The position numbers and the translations under genes were made by a program. This document shows, piece by piece, positions 57,905 to 64,000 of a stretch of 64,000 nucleotides of DNA (position 1 is its first letter; each line of letters opens with the position of its first letter). The stretch is from contig CM045767.1 in NCBI GenBank assembly GCA_025200525.1, positions 117,860,021 to 117,924,020 of the forward strand, in the 5' to 3' direction. This stretch comes from Camellia lanceoleosa. Its lineage: Eukaryota > Streptophyta > Magnoliopsida > Ericales > Theaceae. The notes below the pieces were generated by a model that was not told the origin of the DNA, did not search any database, and saw only the letters and a program-made list of their open reading frames with translations.

Positions 57905-58480
57905 GAGCATCTTTAACGGAGAATGTTTCATTAGATTTAATTAAAAAAGTAGTAATTTTCTTCATTTGATACTTCACGCTCCAACGGTTCAGTATCAAAT
58001 CTTTTCATCAAATTTACGCCGGGCAACCGGTTGGTCGACCGGCCGATCGACCGGCCGGTCAACCGGTAACGTCAAAAAAAATTTTTTTTTTTTTTACCGG
58101 TTTGAACCCTTTTTTTGAACTTTTTGAACTCTTTGGTAGTCGACCGGGTGGTCAACCGGCCGGTCGACCGGGTGGTCGACCACCTAGGCAAAAAAAAAAT
58201 TTTTTTTTTTTTTTTGACTGGTTTGAAGTGAACGGTCTGAACTTTTTCCGGGGCGACCGGTTGGTCGACCGGATGGTCGACCGGTTCGTCTCATCTCAAC
58301 GGTCAGGAACAATGATTTGGTGAAATTTGGTGAAATGCTTCGCCTGTACTCAGTTTGGTGAAAGATTTGCTGAATTCTCGATTTGATATTGATTTGGTGC
58401 CACCGTTGGAGCCTCAAAAAGTGAGTTTTTCATCAAATTTCAAATTTGATGTTGGATTTGGTTCTCCATTGGGGATGGTC
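57905..58480. mobile_element. Tourist-like MITE (PIF/Harbinger) with TAA TSD and palindromic core
   Basis: The terminal inverted repeats are GAGCATCTTTAACGGAGAA at the left and, inverted, GACCATCCCCAATGGAGAA at the right. TAA flanks both sides (57902-57904, 58481-58483), the 3-bp target of PIF/Harbinger elements. The centre (58015-58290) holds repeated GGTCGACCGG palindromes separated by A/T homopolymer runs in a ~120-bp unit repeated two to three times. Confidence 0.82.
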
Positions 58481-58483
58481 TAA

Positions 58484-59880
58484 GTAACTTCTCATTTTGG
58501 TATCTCTTCATTTCTCTCTCTAAAATAACTCCTATTCACTTTTATTTCTTATTTTTCTTTATTAGTAGTCTTTTTTTATTGGACATTGTTTCTTTTCAGT
58601 CCTTCATTCGACTGGAGAGATATTGTTGGGCATTGTGGACTCACTTTTAGATTCTGTTTTGATAATTCAAACCGTTTATAAATGTTATATATGAATTTGA
58701 ACATTCAAAAGCAGTGCTCATCTGTTTATATTTTGCTATATTAAGTTACTAGCAAATTATCTGCGTCTGAAAGCACTCGTAGTATAATTTGACACCAATC
58801 AAAATCAATCTCTCATACAATTGACTGACATCTCCCATTTCCTTCCCAATTTATGTAACCACAATTTATTTTAAATGATTTAAAAAAAAATTTACACAAT
58901 CAAATGATCAAAACTGAGTTTTGGATCTGATTAAAAAAAAACATTGACTTGTTATTGAATCGAACTCATCAATCAGAAAACACAAAAGTAATTTATCTAA
59001 TAAAAAGATGGTAGAGAGGAGAACTCCTAACTTATTTTAAAAAATATATAATCAAAGTAACGTTTAGTCAAGAATACATGCATGTATTTATCTAGTCTAA
59101 TAAAAAGTAATTTGGTCTGATAAAAAGATTTGTTATCGTCCTCAAATCCACCAGTTAAATCCATAGCTATTTTTGCCATGCTAAAATGAAAAAAGATTTA
59201 GAAAAAAACAAATTAAACAAAATGCTAAAAAAAATAATAGATTAGAAAGTAGCTAAAAACAATATAAAAATATATCTATGTATAACTCTCTCTTCCACTA
59301 TCAATTCTGCTTTTGACCAAACCATGAACAATGGCGAGGGGAGGCAAAGGTTTCTGTGATGATAGGGGAGGGATAGGAATGGGTTACCATGCACAATTAC
59401 CATTGTGCAAAAAGAAAAAGTGCACCAAAGCTAAAGTCCAACAAGAAAATAGCTAGAAATTTACAAACTTACGAAGCCTCTTGTTGGGAAGTTGAGGTTG
59501 AGATTTTTTTTTGGTTAAAATAGTTACAAAAAAACATAAAATAAATTTTTAACTCAATAAGACAAAATATCACATTTAATCAATAATCATTACACTTTTT
59601 CTCTCATAAAAAATTAAAAAAGCCAAAAAACTTTTTCTAAACGAGACTTTTGAACTCCAGACTAAAATAACTAAAAAATCAAAAAAATTAACCCACTTTT
59701 CAAACGAACCGAACACATTCTAAGAGATAAATGAACAATTTCTATTAGGAGTACAAGTACAACATTTTTTTGATAACTCAGACAATCAATTATTATAGCA
59801 ACTCATTTAAATTTACATAAACCGAGAATCCAACATTTTAGTGCAAAAAATAAAAAAAGAGATGGAGTGAGATAGGGGAG
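58484..59880. other. AT-rich spacer, nothing recognised
   Basis: No gene or clear repeat boundary seen in this stretch. Confidence 0.5.
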
Positions 59881-59889
59881 TGAATTGCA

Positions 59890-60300
59890 TACAGTTAGGA
59901 AGAGAAAGAGAAAAAGAACAGGAAAAAAAACTTGGGCGGAAAGTTTATTTTGAATCAAACGAATCCAACCGTTAATCTCATAGATGGATTGATCTCATCA
60001 ATTCCAACCAATTGTGTGAGAAAGACATTTTCAAATACCATTTTGTTTTAGGAAGAGAGAATAAGAACACAGATGGAGAGTGAATTGCAAATAGTTAAGA
60101 AGAGAGAATAAAGAAAAATAATAGGAAAAACGTAAAGAAAAAGAAAGAGAGGAAGGGACTAGGAAAATGTTGAACCTTCCCTAGGCGGGAAATTAATTTT
60201 CTCACCATTAATCTCATAGATGGATTAATATCAACCGTTCTAACCAATTGTCTAAGAGATATATTTTTAAAAACCATTCTATTTTATTATATAGATATAT
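59890..60300. repeat. ~190-bp direct duplication
   Basis: Two copies (about 59890-60050 and 60085-60290) share GAATTGCA.A.AGTTA, GGCGG.AA, TTAATCTCATAGATGGATT and CCAATTGT.T.AGA. The second has an extra A/G-rich insert. Confidence 0.65.
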
Positions 60301-60505
60301 ATATATATTTTAATAATTGAGGGCCCACCCTAGATAGAGTCCTCTGAACCCATGAACGGAAAAAATGGAAAGGGGGTTGAAACCCTAGATAGAGTTCTTT
60401 GGACCCATGAACAGGAAAAACAAAAAGGGAGTTGAACCCCTGATCAGCAACATGGAGCGCATACCCGCTTATCAACTCCAATGGCCCATCGGGCAAACTT
60501 GTTTG
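60300..60505 (-). mobile_element. SINE-like unit (tRNA-like head)
   Basis: The minus strand reads a GGAGTTGATAAGCGGG A-box-like part, then ~30 bases later GGGGTTCAACTCCC, close to a Pol III B box. Two related ~65-bp body units (GTTCATGGGTCC / GTTCATGGGTTC) follow, then an AT tail. No TSD was confirmed. Confidence 0.4.
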
Positions 60506-60980
60506 TAACCCTGGGTTGGCATGAGTTCTTCAATTGGTATTAAGGCTCCAGGTTTAACTGAATCGTGTGTTCTTTTGTGTTTGTAGTGGTTGTGGCACTT
60601 GTTAAGGCTTATAATCATTGTTCCTCTGCTAGACATTTTAGGTGGTTTGATACCAGGCCGTCTAGGTTTTAAAAAAAAATGTAAGCTTCTGGGAGACAAA
60701 ATCAGTATTATGTAACTACGATTCAAAAGCTTATTGAGGATCCAGGTACTTAAATATTTGAGAAACAGAGAAACCAAAGATTCAACAATTCTGCATCTGA
60801 CATTTGCGCCAGGATAGAAATACAGAATTTGTCTAGGCTGGACCAAACTACTACTAATGCAACTAGTTGACTTCGAAATTGGTGACAATCTTACATGATT
60901 TGGAGTTAAACATTGAAAGTTGCGGTAAGAAGAGAGCCTGAATGACTTGAGTACTCTATAAATTCAAGGAACGCTGGAGT

Positions 60981-62784
60981 CTAGGTTGTGTATTCAGCAT
61001 TTATTTTGACATAGTCGTAACTTAAATCACAGCCCCATGCAATTCCATTTCCTGGCCCCTCACCTGTTGAAAGGAAGAAGCAATGCAAAACAATCAAAAT
61101 CAGAATGAAACCATTGCCAAAAACAAGAAATGTATCTAGCATTTCAGTCACCACCACAGAAAGCATGGATGACAAGGAGATGATGATGCACAATGCCGTG
61201 CAAATCAATCCTCACAAGGTCACAAAACTGCATGTAATCCAGGAACAACCAATAGGACGGTCAAATAAAATGAGCTGCCAACAAATCTCTATGTAGTGCT
61301 TTTTCATTTATCCTTTTTTGGCAAGAAAATTTGCAGCTAGTGTTGATGTTAACAATGCAGGCATTTTTTTTTATCGGCAAAAAAAGAATAATTATTGATA
61401 AAAAAATTGAGTACAAGGAGTACACACTCCAATACATCAATAAAAGAGGAAGCTATGGTGAAAAATGCTTAGAGAGCGTATCCCAACTAGGTTGGCACAA
61501 GCACCCAAGCCTATTATATGGCCTACAAAACAGCCCCACAAAAACAAAACAGAAAAAAACAACCCAACACCCAACACCCAACACCCAACTCAGCAAGTGA
61601 GCAACAAAACCAACAAAACAAAAAATCTAATTAACCAAACTAAAACTACACAAAACCAGCCCATAAACACCAGGCAAGCACCTAATAAACTTTGCAATCA
61701 CCCTGGCAGCAGAATACTAACAATCGAGCACCATCCATGATTCAAACATGATAAAAACATCATTCACTAGCTTTCTGTCTGCAACCTCAGTTCAGCATAA
61801 ATGCCTTTCACCCTTGTCCACCAAAATTCCAGCAGATCAAAATTACAAGCAATTCCCGACAGAGATCCAAAATCAATTAAACTCAAGTGACCTTGAATTG
61901 CTCTGAACCTACCCGACCCGAAGCTTGGATTGTTCAGCAAAAAACAGTAAAGAACAAATAAAAAGATATTATAACACCAACCAGCCACCATTCTTCAAAC
62001 TCAAGAATTCCAGATGGGCATAATCAGCAAAGGTACATAATGGTTAAAATACTGCCAAATTCTAGAGACACCAAGCAGCCACGAACTGCTCAACACCTTC
62101 CCAAGCCTCCCAAGATGCGCTTGTTTGGTAAATACTATCCATCCAGAGCACATAGACTAAGGAACCTTGTTTATCAATAAAAGACTCCCGACTTCACCAA
62201 ACCACCATATTTTTTTGGGTACATCAGAGGTTGTAGTTTGGAGAGGGGCAAGACTCAAACCCTTGACCTCCTAGTGAGATACAAAGATCCTGGCCAACTA
62301 AACTAGAACTAATTGGCTCAAACCACCACATTTTAATGAAGTTACAGTGATGACTGACTGTATTAAGTCTGTCAGATGTATATTTTTTATCCACCCAGAT
62401 CATTGGATGAGATTCTTTGTCAGACAACAGCTATCATGAGCAAAAATATCAGACTACAGTTTGTTTCACCCACTAACAAGTTTGCACCCTATGCATGTAT
62501 ATCATACATGAAGGATTGGCAAAGTTATTACACGAAGTAACCCATCATTCTAAATAGGGAGAAGTACAAGTGACTAGAGAATAAATGGTCATGCCTAAAG
62601 CTTACTTTGGTCAGAAAGCATCTTAGTTCACATTTTTTTATGAGATATGCAATGCAGACTATAGAAAAAAATGTTTTAACTTATATTAATATGCATAGTT
62701 TTTGGAAACTTACCGATAGATATTTGAATTTCAACCGTACCATGAGTCTCGCCAGCCTTTCTGAGATAATTACTAGCTGCAGCC
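60981..62784 (-). CDS. argJ: Last two exons of chloroplast ArgJ (glutamate N-acetyltransferase), partial
   Basis: The penultimate exon, 62784-62714 (71 nt), encodes [20 protein letters not shown] and ISI. The last exon, 61063-60981 (83 nt), encodes [20 protein letters not shown] and then NAEYTT, stop TAG. Splice sites are TTTCCAG|G, ATCG|GTAAGT and TTCAACAG|GT, and the phase-1 junction restores Gly. This is the C-terminus of the bifunctional ornithine acetyltransferase/N-acetylglutamate synthase (ArgJ), which transfers acetyl from N-acetylornithine to glutamate in plastid arginine synthesis. The final [18 protein letters not shown] block is the family hallmark. The 1650-bp intron holds a SINE-like unit. 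Earlier exons are not visible up to 64000, so they must lie beyond the window. Confidence 0.88.
61555..61592 (+). repeat. (ACACCCA)n short tandem repeat
   Basis: Four to five copies of ACCCAAC/ACACCCA lie in the argJ intron. Confidence 0.8.
62236..62316 (-). mobile_element. tRNA-derived SINE head in the argJ intron
   Basis: The minus strand shows TAGTTTAGTTGG (A-box-like) and, about 35 bases on, GGGTTTGAGTCTTGCC (B-box-like, matching GGTTCGAxTCC with one change). This is the usual start of plant SINEs. The body and tail were not resolved. Confidence 0.5.
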
Positions 62785-63065
62785 CTGGAAAATTTACACA
62801 TTGTCAGATTACTGTTAAGAGGAACCCCAAGAATGGGGAAGAGAGCGGGTAGAGGTGATATACTACGAGAGAGAGAGAGGGAAGAAAAGAATAAGCAAAA
62901 GAGGATGATAAGCTGAAAAGAAAAGGAAAAAAATAAAAAAGAGCTCATATTACTTTCGCTTCTCCCTCGTGAAAGAAGACACTGTGAAAAAGAAAAATCA
63001 AAGAACTAAACCAATTTACCTCCCTTGTGGACGATGGCACTGTGAAAGAAATGAAAAAACTAAAG

Positions 63066-63066
<1 letters not shown>

Positions 63067-63139
<73 letters not shown>

Positions 63140-63140
63140 A
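63067..63140 (+). repeat. (CT)n(CA)n compound microsatellite
   Basis: About 24 CT units are followed by about 13 CA units, in the region upstream of the visible argJ exons. Predicted peptides over it are low-complexity artefacts. Confidence 0.95.
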
Positions 63141-64000
63141 ATAATGCATCTGTGCATGCATACACAGACAGTATTTCTGGGTTTTGGAGAGAGAGTTTGT
63201 AGATTGGAAGTTGGGAAAATGAGGTAGAAATGTTCCATAAGAAATGGAAATATCTGGTCAGAGTGCTGAGGTAGAGAGTTTAGATCCCTTGCTGTGGCGT
63301 ACTATTGCTGCTGCCTCTGCCATTCCAGAACTTTGAGATTGAAACAGAAAGAAAGGGGGTAAGACAGAAAACACTGCAGATTAAGGAGTAGACTTTTAAC
63401 ATCATTGAGGAATGGGCTACTTACCCAAAAAAATCATTGAGAAATTGTTTCAAGTGGAAGAAAGGTGATGGTGCACTAATAGATTGATTGTTCTATTTGA
63501 TTATAAGCTGAGATAGGTTTGTGATTGACTGAGGAAAGCATCGGCAAAATCAACAGGGATTTTCCAGTTTTGTCATCTGAGACTGAGTGGGAAGTCTTGG
63601 TCAATAGAGGTTCGTTTCCAGAAAAATGGGGTTGGGTGGGGGGGTATTTGGGGGGAAATTGAGAGTGGAGTTTTTGCCTACTACTTTTTGGATTTACCTT
63701 TGGTCTCATCTGTCAAGGCAAAGCATGTTTTCAAAGGGGATTGGTGGGTTGGGAGAAGTGATATTTGTCAAAAGGGGGTAGACTAATCAAGAGCACTTTA
63801 TCAAGGGATGCAAAGTTGAGTCCAACAATTTAGCAGGAAGGGGAGCAACCGAATGTTCATAAATCCACTCACTACACTCGTGAAAGCTGATAGCATGACT
63901 GTACCCAAAACTTGTGGAAAGACGTAGCATCCAATTCAACCCCATTATAGGATCACAGCTTGAAACATGCATGGGAACTTGGGAACTTGATTAGAGTATT
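63141..64000. other. Probable argJ intron or spacer, nothing recognised
   Basis: No ArgJ exon block was found. A 61-codon minus-strand frame at 63787-63972 was considered and not supported. Confidence 0.4.

Noticed and set aside
60472..60888. 138-codon minus-strand frame after argJ
   Set aside because: It overlaps the SINE-like unit and the argJ 3' flank, and its composition looks random.
62945..63238. Peptides of Ser-Leu or Arg-Glu repeats with Thr-His or Val-Cys runs
   Set aside because: Translation of a CT/CA microsatellite.
63787..63972. 61-codon minus-strand frame upstream of the visible argJ exons
   Set aside because: It does not match any ArgJ block and has no clear splice sites.

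Overview
The window is nuclear DNA of a flowering plant, almost certainly a dicot. GT-AG introns, plant LTR retrotransposon lineages (Ty3/gypsy Tat, Ty1/copia SIRE-like), MITEs, SINE-like tRNA heads and a chloroplast-type ArgJ gene all point that way. I cannot name the species. Most of the 64 kb is transposable elements, many nested and flanked by readable target-site duplications (TSDs). Host genes are few: one gene of unknown function (about 10.7-15.3 kb, +), the 3' end of argJ (60.98-62.78 kb and beyond, -) and an orphan first exon of an S28 serine peptidase (16.67-16.84 kb, -).

Layout. 1-9986: a Tat-lineage gypsy element (Tat-1, +) whose 5' end lies outside the window, with gag-protease-RT-RNase H-second RNase H-integrase, a ~58-bp tandem array, an antisense three-exon gene and a 3' LTR. 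9987-17061: AT-rich spacer, the unknown host gene, small repeats and the S28 exon. 17062-30113: a solo LTR (TSD TCGGT) split by a complete Tat element (Tat-2, -, 18151-29842, TSD CCACC). 30114-32882: AT-rich DNA with a MITE. 32883-38456: a probable LTR split by a 4.1-kb solo LTR (33254-37393, TSD AATGA). 38457-40531: a 650-bp foldback palindrome and degenerate repeats. 40532-55183: a ~3-kb solo LTR (TSD ATCTC) split by a complete SIRE-like copia element (42591-52136, TSD GTTGG) and by another solo LTR (52669-54795, TSD GTTAG). 55184-60970: host DNA carrying several MITEs and a SINE-like unit. 60981-62784: the last two argJ exons. The rest, to 64000, is intron or spacer.

How the parts work together. 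Both Tat elements carry, between integrase and the 3' LTR and on the opposite strand to pol, a homologous gene of about 600 codons with two introns at matching positions and phases. The splice-model lengths are exact multiples of three in both copies (1800 and 1839 nt). The copia element also has an antisense ORF, with a predicted coiled coil. The retroelement coding regions are broken by stops and frameshifts, many of the stops fitting C-to-T or G-to-A changes, so all appear to be dead copies.

Most notable signals: the conserved spliced antisense genes; a short CCGAGCTA/CCGGGCTA motif scattered dozens of times through the Tat LTRs, leaders and antisense exons; tandem arrays placed just after pol in both Tat elements; and the nested solo LTRs, which can be proved from their TSDs.
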